From Trichobilharzia szidati (lineage: Eukaryota; Platyhelminthes; Trematoda; Strigeidida; Schistosomatidae): 64,000 nucleotides of DNA. The stretch's first letter is position 1; each line of letters opens with the position of its first letter. The translations under genes and the position numbers were made by a program. The stretch lies in assembly GCA_944472155.2 (NCBI GenBank), contig OX235271.1, positions 101,569,256 through 101,633,255 on the forward strand, written 5' to 3'. Below the pieces are notes generated by a model. It searched no databases and had not been told where the DNA came from. It saw only the letters and a program-made list of their open reading frames with translations. Below are positions 43,456-53,691 of the stretch, one piece after another.

Positions 43456-44749
43456 CACATCTAAAATAGGGCTATACCTACATCTTTTCATTCCAGGCAA
43501 TACTATAAAGTAAATGAGATTTTTTTATTAATTATTTCACCGGTTATATGTAGTTTGACTGGGTCAGAGAATTTTGAAATAAAGTAGAATGACTTGATTA
43601 TCTTACAACTTAGTATAGTACTGAAACACTAAACAGTTGAAGTGAGCTGTAATGATGGAATGAGCTGGCTACCAGTAGGTTTGAATTTTGTTCAGACATC
43701 GATTTCCTTTTTCTCACTGCAATCATTAGCGTTGCATATGCGAATAATTCCTATTCCGGTTTACTCATGTTACTGACATACTAAGTGACATTACTGATGA
43801 ATGTTTAATTATGAAGACATGACGACTATAATAATGGGTGACTAAGATGTACTGGACCCATTGACTGATATTTGAGTCATGTTTATCTCTCTTAAAATGG
43901 ATCCAAGTGTTTCATTTCAAAAATGGTGAAATTTTTCACATCTTGAACTGTTTTTGCATCTTATGATACAACCTTTTCACTTCAATCCTAAAAACTATGA
44001 AAAGGACGATTGCCTGTTGACCAGTAATCAGCTGTTCTATGTTTGGTATAAAGATAAGTACAACTGTACAGCCTTCGAAGATAATATTGCTGAGGAGAAA
44101 GAAACTGTTTTCTAAATAGCTTTCCATTTTCTTTATGAAGCAATGCATACTTTTCGTTTGATAAAGTTGTCTGCATTCCACCTTTAAAAGTTAGTGAAAA
44201 AGATATATAATAAATTATGCATTTAATTAGAAAAAATAAATTGTCTGTATTTCGTATATGATCAGTGCTTGTTCACAGTTATCACATGTTAGTGATTTGA
44301 ATACCCTTCTATAGGATATAAGTATTCTCTACTAAGTACTGATGGGAGATGTATTCATTTTTCTTTTTTACTTTCAACATCAACAGAGATATTATCATCA
44401 TTAATATAAACGCATTATTCCATTGACAATTCCTGTCTTCAAAGTCTCTAGCATAAACTGCGATCTATCAGTCTGCCTTACCGAATATACGTGAGTATAC
44501 TATTGGATTAAACATTTATAAATAACGTATTGGTTGATTACTTAATTCAGAATTCGAGTTTTGCTGGAATTTTGGCTAACTTCACTGTAGACTTCGCCAT
44601 GAACTGACATCATAAAAACGAAACCTGAGGATAGACAAGTTTCTTTGTTAGTCGTGAAGTCATGATTTATGCATGTACTGACATGATAACCTGATTGGAC
44701 AGTTGTTTTGTTCTATCGCTAATTGAAAGAGAAAGTAGAATTCACTGGT
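43456..44749. other. No gene recognised
   Basis: AT-rich. Two overlapping frames near 43936-44181 are not recognised. Confidence 0.4.
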
Positions 44750-44970
44750 CAATAAATTCCAGGCCAGTGGGTGAACAGACAACACGTTCAACATGCATAC
44801 TGGAGATCCGGGGCTGTATCTCTGGTAGCCTCATGAGTACGCTGTTCTGAGGAGTCCCAGGCTAGGACAAGACAGGTATTCAGTCTTCCATGGTGATATC
44901 CTAGGTGATGTTGGTTCGTGATCAGACATACACTAGAATTAACGAAACTCCTACAAATCCTAAGTCTGAC
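44750..44970 (+). mobile_element. HHR-B copy, strongly diverged
   Basis: GAGATCCGGGGCTGTATCTC in the head, GTTCTGAGGAGTCCCAGGCT and AGGACAAGACAGGTATTCAG in the hammerhead block, GATGTTGGTTCGTGATCAGA in the tail. An old copy with the core lost. Confidence 0.55.
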
Positions 44971-44997
44971 AGTTTGATACGTTTGGTAATTGTGAAT

Positions 44998-45238
44998 GTT
45001 TTGTTTTATTCCTTTACGTTCTCAGTGGAACATAGGTGCTTCAAGCTAGAGGCTTGAAGTTTCGGTAGCAGTGGTATTTATTTTTACGGGATGAAGTTGC
45101 TGGCCTCATGCCCAACCTTTCCTCTTTACCAGCTTTATTTCTGGCTTGGCAAGGTAAAGGAGTGCGTCAGTGGCCGGGGTTCGAACCTCCAACCGTTTAC
45201 ATAGTCGGCGAGCGTCCTAACCACTGTGCCACTGACGC
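44998..45238 (-). mobile_element. T1 SINE with 9-bp target duplication
   Basis: Minus-strand copy: head with GAGGTTCGAACCCCGG-like B box, body AAAGGTTGGGCATGAGGCCA and ending AGCACCTATGTTCCACTGAG. Flanked by ATTGTGAAT at 44989-44997 and 45239-45247. Confidence 0.85.
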
Positions 45239-45404
45239 ATTGTGAATACTCTTGAAAATTCAGTATATATAGGCGTAACATTGTGTATACTGGTTGTTAT
45301 TTAAAGCAAAAAAGATTTGTATTCACACATTTAAAGATTCACGATAAATAGATTAAAACTGATCACATTCGTTCAAAACTTTGCTACGATTCTAAGATAA
45401 TGTT

Positions 45405-45622
45405 ATAAGATTGCAGATACGCCTTGCTGACGAGTACCAACCAGCACGAAACCTAGGTCCAAGGCTTCCTGCCGATTGCCTCCAACCATCTCATATCATC
45501 ACAAACAATGTACACCGTGATGGCGAGCAACCTAGAATGGTGGTCACATTACAACCTGACTGATAAAATTCAGTCTGCACCAAAGAGAGGACTAGACGCA
45601 TCACACTAGTTACTAGTGTCAA
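45405..45622 (+). mobile_element. HHR-C element, head lost
   Basis: Begins within the link region (TTGCAGATACGCC), then a near-intact hammerhead 45421-45465 and the complete 3' part: CCGATTGCCTCCAACCATCT, GTGATGGCGAGCAACCTAGA, CAGTCTGCACCAAAGAGAGG and ACACTAGTTACTAGTGTC at the end. Without the head there is no internal promoter. Confidence 0.78.
45421..45465 (+). ncRNA. Near-intact hammerhead ribozyme
   Basis: GCCTTG/CAAGGC helix I (6 bp), core CTGACGA (the changed base is the variable position 7), GAAA, palindromic CCTAGG and the GTC site are all present. Helix II is GTAC opposite GCAC, one mismatch. Activity plausible but weakened. Confidence 0.72.
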
Positions 45623-46139
45623 ATCAGAATGATGATATTCTCTCCGAAATTAAACAAGTAAATGTAATGAAATGTCCCAACCGATGAAAAGTGTTTCTGT
45701 GATTACAATACATATATAGCGTCCCTTGAGTTAGTATTTTATTGATTTCTCTTCTTCTCAGATTGATGGTTTTGTTCAATTAGATTTCATTGTTTTTGGT
45801 AAACAACCTTATCAAAACAAGTAGGCTACAACTAATGCATTACCCAAGGGATTTAAGCTGTGATTAGTACATTTAATAGTTGTTTTGTTGTCACTTTCAT
45901 ATATATATATATTCATTGACAGATAGATTAATTTTATGTCAAGATTATTAATACTGATCGCTGATTTATTCAGCTAGCAAGCACACGGAAATTTCTTCAG
46001 ATATTTTACCTTTCTTTTTACTAGGATTTTCATATTTTCAAAAAATCGAACTTATACTCAAACTTATTTATATTCTTCTTTGATATAAGCAAAGATGGTA
46101 ATGAAAATCAAGATTTCACTGTATATTTCATCACAAGCC
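45623..46139. other. No gene recognised
   Basis: AT-rich with a short TA run at about 45898-45912. Confidence 0.4.
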
Positions 46140-46480
46140 TGAGGTTTTAATGAGAAGTCGTGGCCAGTAGGGTTCGTGAAGTAGTTGCTCATCGGTAGCA
46201 TAGGTCGGAGATAATCAGACATCACGAATTGCTAGAGTTTAGAATTGACGGGCCAATGGATTTCGACCCAGTTGCTGACACATCAACCAAATGAACCCTT
46301 AACCTGAAAGCTCTAGGTTCTATTCCCCTTATGGTTACAGGTGTATAATAACAAAGAGTCCCAAACTAGGACAAGACAACTGTTTAGCACTCCCTCTTTT
46401 TTAATAATTCTCTTATTGATGTCGTCTAATGACAAAGTATCTAATGAAATTAATCAGAAACCTCCAGAAACTCATAATCT
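46140..46480 (+). mobile_element. HHR-B copy, old, nearly full length
   Basis: Leader (GAGAAGTCGTGGCCAGTAGG, GGTCGGAGATAATCAG, CACGAATTGCTAGAGTTTAG), head (GGTTCTATTCCCCTTATGG), hammerhead remnant (AAGAGTCCCAAACTAGGAC, AAGACAACTGTTTAGCACTC) and tail all follow in order. Confidence 0.65.
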
Positions 46481-47049
46481 GAAAAATAAATATGGTTGTT
46501 ATTTCACAGAAATGCTTCAATTTAGTTTCTAGTTTATATTGTCCGAGCTTTTTTTACCTATTCTAACGTTTTTCTGTTATCTGCTTCTTGATTTAATGGG
46601 TTAACTTTTGAGGATTCCAAAACCAATGAGGTTATTTCCTATCCAGGAATATTTTCCAGACATAATTCTCCACGACGTTCGTATATTGTAAACTGGAGTT
46701 TATGTAGTGCTTATTGCTGGTAAACAGTTCATCAATGAAACTAATGATCTGTCATGAGCTATGAGAACTGTTATTGAAAACATTCAAAGATGTGATTCTT
46801 GCAAAAGCTGAGCTTTGATATCAGACACAATGACTCATAGTCTGCTAATCATTACCCATACACACATACATACATCGCTTGCTAAAAGTTTTCATTTTTA
46901 AATGTTTTGCTATTAGTTACTTTTATATGCACATATGACTAAGGTAATTCGTTTGAGTGTTGGATTTCTAAAGTTAATCACTACTTCAAGTTCAGCTTGC
47001 AGTTGTCATTGAATGTATTCTGGAGAAAGATATAGAAAGCTAAGCAATT
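46481..47049. other. No gene recognised
   Basis: No supportable feature. Confidence 0.4.
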
Positions 47050-47890
47050 AGTAATAATAGTGATTTGTTTTATTCCAAAACAGTACGTGTGATACAGTAT
47101 GGAATTCTCAGCATTTTGGCACAACATTGCATCTAATGTACTCAAAAAAAAACATTACTACATGGTATAGGTAACCACATTTGATAATAGCAGTTTTTTG
47201 ACATTAACAGTAACAATAAATTCAAAAATGTACGAAGCAGTAATAAATGATAATAATAAAATTAACAATAAGTGAAATTATAAAATAATATAAATAGTGT
47301 CACCATAAATTACAAACAGAAGATCAAACAGCCATTTGTTTTGCTAATTGCATAGTAAGTTGTACGTTTCATGCATAACATTTTCTCTGTTACATAGAAA
47401 GCCGGCCAAATAGGGTATCGTTGAGTTTTTGTACTTGGTTGTGCTAGCATATAATCTTTCATAATGACTTCTAGTCCTACCTGAAAGATGCAACGAGAGA
47501 GTTGTGAATGGAGGGGGTGTTGAGAGCCAGACAGTATGGATTTAGACCATTTCTAACATGAGTTTAGGTGTCTGTCGACTACAGCAGTAACGAGCTGACT
47601 TAGTGGCACACTACTTCTCCTACTAACAATCCTGTAATACCCTTCATAATATGATATAGTCATTTTTGAGTAGCCCAGGAAAGACTAAGGGGGATCAGTA
47701 AAGAACAATCGGTAGGATGCAAGAGTTGATAAACTGTAAAAGTAGAGGTTGTGTGATTTCCGATTGTCTTAACTTCTTATTGTAGAAGGTTAAACGAAAC
47801 ATTTTCTTGGAAGTTAAAAAGATATGGGATGACCAAGAAAGATCTGAGGAAAGAACCATTCCAAGGTATTTAATGCTTCATTTAGTTTCT
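47050..47890 (-). mobile_element. CR1-like LINE, C-terminal end
   Basis: From 47872 downward the minus strand encodes KYLGMVLSSDLSWSSHIF, LTSKKMFRLTFYNKKLRQ, FINSCILPIVLY and SPLVFPGLLKNDYIIL. Later comes NSTIPYLARLLCNRE (about 47395-47440), separated by stops. KYLG...LSW..H and the C-x-LP-x-x-LY/FPGL signature are typical of the region after the reverse-transcriptase palm in CR1-clade LINEs, including schistosome CR1-like elements. The 3' untranslated part runs to about 47050 and ends in AATAATA-like sequence. It contains GCTGAGAATTCCATACTG, which resembles the T2 SINE tail. Confidence 0.75.
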
Positions 47891-47904
47891 GTTTTTGTCC
47901 TTTA

Positions 47905-48003
47905 TGCCTGCACAGTGGTTAACTCTCGCCGACCATGCACATGGTCCGAGGTTCGATCCCTGCCGACGACACTGATATCTATGGTTGGCCTGTAATGTAC
48001 CAA
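47905..48003 (+). mobile_element. T2 SINE, short 5' part
   Basis: CACAGTGGTTAACTCTCGCC, GGTTCGATCCCTGCCGACGA and CTGATATCTATGGTTGGCCT; the tail is missing after about 48003. Lies at the upstream edge of the CR1-like fragment. Confidence 0.7.
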
Positions 48004-48762
48004 TTATACAGGCATCACGTGAACGAACCGGTTCGTGTAGATCACATCAGATAATGGAAGAACACCAAAACTTTATTAGCCATTTTGGTATATTTATTTT
48101 AACATATTCTCAAACGAAACCTAGTAGGCTTTGTGAACTGAATTTTCCTTTCACCCGGAGATGATATTCTATTCAAGCAGTATTTATCTCCTGAATGCTA
48201 CGGGAAATAGTCCTGCAAACAATTATTTTTATTTTTCTTGAAAAAACCCTCTTAGTTGATGTGAATACAAAATGCTGTTCAATACCATATCATCCAATAA
48301 ATTAGACTACAGTTAAGAAAAGTCACAGTAGTTGAAATATTATAATCTGTCGTGGTAATATCTTTCGTATTAAGCAGTATCTAAAATGTACCTGAGTGAA
48401 ATACAGTCCAAAATATCTTCAGCTTGTTATTGTTATTATTATTATCATATCACTACAACTACTAGCAGAGTTCATATCAGTTTCCAAAGCCAAGTATTTC
48501 ACTTTTACTTATATGTTCTAATGCATTTATTTTGGATATGAAATAAGCTTAGATTTGTTTTCCAAATAAATGAACTTCAGGAAAATTTGTGAATTCTTCT
48601 AATTCCTCCGTAGATTGTAGTAAAAGTGGGTGGATAAAGTACATTGTACTGAAAAAAACGTATAAGTTAAAGTCAAGAGAAAAAAAGACAATGAGAGATA
48701 ATATCATTTATTCTGAAGATATTATTAATTATGGCTAGGAAATAGTAAGAGAATTATTTTTT
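48004..48762. other. No gene recognised
   Basis: AT-rich, no supportable feature. Confidence 0.4.
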
Positions 48763-49342
48763 AAGGTTGACCACGAGAGTACTGGATAACTGTTTCCGCT
48801 ATTCTAGTTTGAGACTCATTGGCAGACGCATCCACTGGGGCTCGAACCCAGGACCTTCTGGTTACAAGACAGGCTCGTAGACCATTCAACCACTGGGACC
48901 CGACTCAATAGCCAGCTCATAAAGTCTAACTTCTACTAATTCGTGGTTTTAGCACGATCGCCAAGTATTTGTCCACACTGCCATGACGTCTCATTAGAAC
49001 TCCAGGAAACTCCATCCTGTAGCCAGTCACTAGCGAGCATCAGATTAGTTTTTAAGAGTTGGTTGGCTTGTGGTCGCGTAAAAAATCAAGAAATTGGTAG
49101 AAGTTAGAAATCATGAGTGATTGAGTCGGATCCCAGTGGTTGAATGGTCTAAGAGTTCTTCTTGTAACTGGAAGGTCCTGTGTTTGAGCCCTCTCGGTGG
49201 GTGCGTACTGTCAATGAATCCTAAACCAGAACGAAACAGCCGTCCAGTGCTTCCTGGTGGTTTTCGATAGTTCTCTCACTGATATCAATCCGTGGTCATA
49301 CTTGAAAAACAAATCAAATCCCTACAAACCAACTATTGAAAA
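48763..49342. mobile_element. HHR-B palindromic dual-hammerhead element
   Basis: The minus-oriented unit (48763-49067) has tail, hammerhead block (complement of CCAATGAGTCTCAAACTAG), head and leader. It joins a plus-oriented unit (49068-49342) that starts at GGCTTGTGGTCGCG: head with A-box GTGGTTGAATGG, hammerhead block GTACTGTCAATGAATCC, AGAACGAAACAGCCGTCCAG and tail to CCTACAAACCAACTATTG. The junction AGTTGGTT/GGCTTGTGGTC is the reverse complement of the one at 18394-18395. Confidence 0.8.
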
Positions 49343-49555
49343 GAGAATTACTGAAGGGGAAAAACCAATAGAAACTGATCTATTCTGTTTTAAAAATTCT
49401 TGACGATGAGCATATCGGAATTTTAGTAAAGAAAAACGGTTCATAGTGTGTTTTTTCAGTTGTTTGTTGTTGTTCATTAGATAATGAATTTTTTGTTCCA
49501 AGTGGAACACAGGACTTCAAGCTTGAGGTTTGAATTTCCAGTAACAGTGGTGTTT

Positions 49556-49883
49556 AATTGAATTTGAGATTTTCCCGTCGATTGATTGGACCAAAGTGCT
49601 CGGTCTCAGGTTGACATGTCGGCTTCTTGTGCAGATGCTTCAACGATGTCTGGGCATTTAATTAGAATTTAATTTGTGGATGGTGACTAGCAGTGGAATC
49701 CAGGATGCGCATTTCGTCCTATTTGGGACTCGTCATCTGGATGTTTGGCGTTTGAAACTAAGAGCACTGGGTTCGAGCCTCAGTGGGAACATCATCACTC
49801 ACTGGGAAATGCAGGTACATCCAGATGACGAGTCCCAAATAGGACGAAATGCGCATCCTGGATTCCACTGCTAGTCACCATCC
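49556..49883 (+). mobile_element. HHR-D (Sm-alpha-like) foldback element, nested
   Basis: Insert flanked by ACAGTGGTGTTT (49544-49555 and 49884-49895). It runs: leader (TTTTCCCGTCGATTGATTGG, GTGCTCGGTCTCAGGTTGAC), then an inverted ribozyme end (49676-49744), then the second half of the tRNA-like head (GGGTTCGAGCCTCAGTGGGA), then the forward ribozyme end (49817-49885). The A-box part of the head, present in the 60.1-kb copy, is replaced by the inverted segment. Confidence 0.85.
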
Positions 49884-49885
49884 AC
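49676..49885. repeat. Perfect 69-nt inverted repeat containing hammerheads
   Basis: 49676-49744 is the exact reverse complement of 49817-49885, with 72 nt between. Each arm contains a whole hammerhead-like block (49698-49742 minus; 49819-49863 plus). Confidence 0.9.
49819..49863 (+). ncRNA. Hammerhead ribozyme of Sm-alpha type, one core change
   Basis: Helix I ATCCAG/CTGGAT (6 bp), core ATGACGA (first core base C changed to A; position 7 T to C), helix II GTCC-CAAATA-GGAC, GAAA at 49846-49849, helix III TGCGCA (palindromic), TC, then CTGGAT. The known Sm-alpha ribozyme has CTGATGA and a C-G pair at the start of helix III; here both sides of that pair are changed together (T-A). The core change should abolish or strongly reduce cleavage. 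A mirror copy is at 49698-49742 on the minus strand. Confidence 0.8.
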
Positions 49886-50099
49886 AGTGGTGTTTTATTA
49901 CGTGTTGGGGTTGCTAACCTCACGCCTAATCTCCCCTTTCACTGGGCTTACTACTCGCCAAGCGAGTTGTGGGAGTGTGTTGCCCGGGTATCGAGCCATG
50001 TACAATTGTGGCTGGCTGGAGAGAATTCTGCTGCTGAACCACCGACGCACAAATTAACGAAAATGATGCCTATGATTTGATTCAACCTTTAAGTATATG

Positions 50100-50310
50100 A
50101 ATGAGTCTGACATAATCGAACTTGGTTGGTGAAGGGTAGTACTAAAATCTAGGCCTCATGTTTGATCCTATTTTGAACTTGTTAGATGGATGTACCTGTA
50201 TTCTGGGAGAGTGATGGTGTCCCAGCAAAGACTCAAACTAAGTACCCATCATTTCAATCGTCAAAAGCGTTATCCACTAGGCGACTGAACCACGAGAGCC
50301 GCATTTTGTG
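50100..50310 (-). mobile_element. HHR-D copy, old and diverged
   Basis: Minus sense: GGCTCTCGTGGTTCAGTCGC head, degraded B-box AGTTTGAGTCTTTGCTGGG, CACCATCACTCTCCCAG, then ACAGGTACATCCATCTAAC, AAGTTCAAAATAGGATC and AAACATGAGGCCTAGATTTT. The ribozyme framework is recognisable but the core is lost. Older than the foldback copy next to it. Confidence 0.72.
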
Positions 50311-52124
50311 TCACGAGTGTATAACTTGTTATTTGTTGAGATCATTTTGAATTTAAACCTCAAGTTTGTTTGATTTTTATTGGACTGAAATAGTCAGTCT
50401 CTGTTGATATATCGGTTCTTAGTATCAACAATCCAACGATGCCTTAAGATTGACAAGATGTTACTTGGTTTATAGTACCTACCAAGTAATACCATGTTTA
50501 TCTCAAATAGTCTGATGTAATTCTCAAGAATAGTATGAACCGGAGTAATTATAGTCTTTTTTTGTATGCCAAGTGAATGTTTTGCTCACAATAACGGTTT
50601 GTTCCAGTAGTCACTAATTATACAGTTTAATTGATGGAATGAAGAGAAGAACAACTCGATTATATGGTCTAGTTTCACTTGAAGTTTGAACAAGTGAACA
50701 CTTTGTGTTGACCGTACTAAAATCATGTTGCTATTGAATACTCTTTTCACTTTTAGTCATTTAGTAAAAAGTAGTTTTAGATCTGGTTAACAGTTACTAT
50801 TTTTTTACCTCAATCACCCAAAATGAATTGGTTAATAACTTGGGGCTCTTGTTTCGAATTCTACCGTGATTTCCATTGTCTTTTTTTACTTAAATTCTAT
50901 CTTCTACTCATTCAAATGGATTAGTGTATCCACTAACTATCTGTCTTATCCTCTGATTATCAAATGTAAGCTAGAAATCATCTTTCTTTTAGTAAAAACT
51001 AAAAATCTGACAAACCTAAGTACTTACTTTCCATACAATGTTAACAATACACATTAATGAAAAGCATTCAGTAAATCTTTCAGCCACACTATTTAACCTC
51101 CTTTTAAAGTTCTTTAATACTGTTTCCGTTTGTCAGCTGAATGGCTTAAAGTTTGCTCAGGATTCGAATCTTTCTCCATCTTTTTTATGGCTTAAGACAA
51201 GTGGTTTGTGGAATAAATCATAGAATGTAAATATGCGATTCATGGATTAGTATATGATGAAGAAAATAACTTGTATGTGGTAAGTAAACTGCATAACGGC
51301 AAAGTTAAACTATCACAGCCAAAAAGACAATGACCTTGAATAACCAATCGGAATTCAGATGCGAAAAAGTTACATAATCGTTGAAAAATGCACTAAAAAA
51401 CATTGCAAGCATAATATTACACTACATAGTTGTCGCTTACATGTTGTAAGAATGTCTCCTAGTCACTGCACAGACGATCTACAGAGAAATCATAGATGCA
51501 TTCATCTAGGTGACTGTAGGTCATGGTACTTTGAGATCTATTAACATTCCTGAGACTATTCTTTAACCTACTTCTAACTCTGACCATAATCCTATCTCCT
51601 AATCCCAACTTTAACCCTAATCTACTTTAATCCTAGACCCTAAATCTTAATCTAAAAAGACATCACCCTACCTAACAGTATAGATTTATAGAAAAAGTAC
51701 CTAGTAAATAAGTAGAATACTTTATCTACCTTCTCCAAGTCCAAAAAAAGCAGGCTTGATTTGATTCGGTATGACCTTTCACAGCATTCCCTGTATCTGA
51801 TTGGTTCCTGAAGGTCAACTTTTGAAAGACCTTGACTATGGCTGTTATATGATTATGAACAATAGTTTGTGCTCGAAACGTCATCAGTCAATATCACTGT
51901 ATAACACTGTGTGATTTATCAAAATAAAATCTTATCTATAATGGAGTTATACTCTACCACAGTGCTCAAGTTTTATACTTATATCAATAATACATTGAGC
52001 TATGATACTTGAACTTCGCTCACATAACTACTACGAATGAATTCAGTGAACTCATCAGTAACCGTGTGGGTAGGGGCAGCAGTTATACGCATTTACACAT
52101 GCATCGCACCCGATGATCAGTTGT
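50311..52124. other. No gene; telomere-like tract and repeat E
   Basis: Mostly featureless. 51560-51660 holds a degenerate pyrimidine-purine tract with several CCTAA/ACCCTAA-like units (TTTAACCCTAATC, GACCCTAAATC). 51858-51945 is a copy of repeat E. A 63-codon frame at 50866-51057 is not recognised. Confidence 0.4.
51858..51945 (+). repeat. Repeat E
   Basis: Contains TTGTGCTCGAAACGTCATCA and CACTGTATAACACTGTG followed by ATCAAAATAAAA. The same order occurs inverted at 54853-54945. The second stretch is an imperfect palindrome. Family unknown; possibly the 3' end of a retroelement. Confidence 0.6.
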
Positions 52125-52355
52125 TATTATTATTTATTTTATTCCTATGGGCTTCAAGCTTGAGCTCTGAAGTTTCAGTAGCAGTGGTGTTATTTTTTTC
52201 GGGGTGGGTTTGCTAGCCTCACACCCAAACTTCCTTATATTTATCCGGCGTACAACCGACTAGGGGAGGTAAAGGTGCGCGCTGGCCGGGAATAGAAAGA
52301 ACCCCAAGCCACATGCATAGTCGGCAAGCACCCAATGGTTAAGCCACCGACGCAC
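52125..52355 (-). mobile_element. T1 SINE, diverged
   Basis: Minus-strand head (GCGTCGGTGGCTTAACCATT), body (AAGTTTGGGTGTGAGGCTAG) and ending (CTTGAAGCCCATAGGAATAA). Several bases are inserted in the B-box region. Confidence 0.75.
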
Positions 52356-52641
52356 CGACCATCAATTAATGGAGTGATTTAGATTATAAGTCACATTTTA
52401 TAATGAGTTTAACCTTCTTTGTGGGCGGATTACAGAAAAATTGTTTACCATGCTTGGAACATACACGTTTTTAGAATCATTTTGTCTTTTCTAAACACTG
52501 CACGTAAATTTTTACATAGTCAGTATTTTTTAGACTTATTAACACTTGTTCTTTTTCATCTTCTTAATATTTCAGTCATTATTGGTTGTGCCATTTGGAT
52601 ATTACACATATATGAGACAGAATGCTAAATTATTACACTAA

Positions 52642-53060
52642 ATGTGTTTAACGGACAGTGACAGTTTAGCTCTTATATCACCTTTAAGCACAGAAACTGT
52701 AAAGAATGATAACGAAGATGACGGCGACGGTTGTCCTGGCAATCATGATGATGATGATGTAATGCACAATAGTGACATACATTCAGAAGCACCTATTTTC
52801 AATGGGGTACAACGGCGTTCAGTCAGAATAGAAGCAATTGTATCCAATGTATCTACAATATCACAACCGTCGACACAAACATCAATGACGCCTTTATCGT
52901 CAACACCAAGTAGAAAAAGGCCTTCGGTTTGCAAAGAACAATTTAGAAAAAGAAATATTAACAACAAACAGTTAAACAACGAGGTGTCATTTGATCAATC
53001 CGAGCACACTTCAGCAGCAAAGAGGAATTCGTATCAAAGTACAGACTATTCAAAAGTTTG
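52642..53060 (+). CDS. Candidate host coding exon, acidic/basic low-complexity protein, function unknown
   Basis: The only open frame in the window that looks like host coding sequence: 139 codons from the ATG at 52642, with a TAA immediately upstream in frame. A strong pyrimidine-rich acceptor (TTCATCTTCTTAATATTTCAG) ends at 52575, and the frame ends at a GTAAGA donor at 53061, so the exon would be 52576-53060 with a 66-nt leader. If not spliced the frame stops two codons later. The protein has an acidic Asp/Asn run at residues 22-42, Ser/Thr-rich residues 70-90, and basic clusters (SRKRPSVCKEQFRKR, about residues 89-103) that could be a nuclear localisation signal. No domain recognised; the next exon was not found. 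No transposon family in the window matches it. Confidence 0.42.
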
Positions 53061-53152
53061 GTAAGATTTTAATAGAATCTATAAAAAAATTGTAACTAAT
53101 TTGATTTTATTGATATAATGGATAATGATTGGAAGTGAAATGAAGATTTGAG

Positions 53153-53220
53153 TTCTGGCAGTCTTAAGATTACACTCCTGAAGCCTTTCCAACTGAGCTA
53201 CAAGACTCTATTCTGCTAAA
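53153..53220 (-). tRNA. tRNA-like remnant
   Basis: The minus strand reads GTCTTGTAGCTCAGTTGGAA, a good D arm/A box. The rest (GAGTGTAATC, then a lost T arm) is eroded. Too damaged to be a tRNA gene. Confidence 0.28.
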
Positions 53221-53691
53221 TACGTTTCATTTTTGTCTAAATTTTGTGTGATAGAAGGGTGCTGGTTATTTTTATTCTTGAAAACATTTATTTCCCGATA
53301 CGAATTTAAAACAAGCAATAAAAGTTAATAAAGCAGGATTTAATGAATTCATCAAATTTCGGTAGAACTCGTCAGCTGAATACTCTACATACACGGATAT
53401 ATATACTTTTGAAATAACATTGGGAGTAAATAAACTACATTGAATTAGTCATGCAGAAAGACAGGTGCCAATGTTTTCCAGGTCATGTTCAAATAGATAA
53501 GGGGAGAGAGAGTATGAGAGATCAAAATTAAGATAAATTGCATTACACTTCAGTCACATCACTTAGATAAACAATTAGACATTAGAGAATATAACAAGAA
53601 TTGCAAACAGAGTAATATCAATAGTAATAGTTATAATAACAATAATACTAATAACAATAATAATAAGAGGTAGAATAGTAAGTAAAACGTA

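Larger units (their letters stand above)
49489..50050 (-). mobile_element. T1 SINE interrupted by HHR-D
   Basis: The T1 ending (TGTGTTCCACTTGGAACAAA on the minus strand) is at 49489-49515 and the T1 body and head (GGTGGTTCAGCAGCAGAATT) at 49896-50050. They are separated by a 328-bp HHR-D insert. The T1 text resumes at the duplicated ACAGTGGTGTTT. Confidence 0.82.

Noticed and set aside
51874..51896. CGAAACGTCATCA read as a hammerhead
   Set aside because: No CTGATGA plus helix II lies at the required distance upstream, at either this copy or the inverted one at 54.9 kb.
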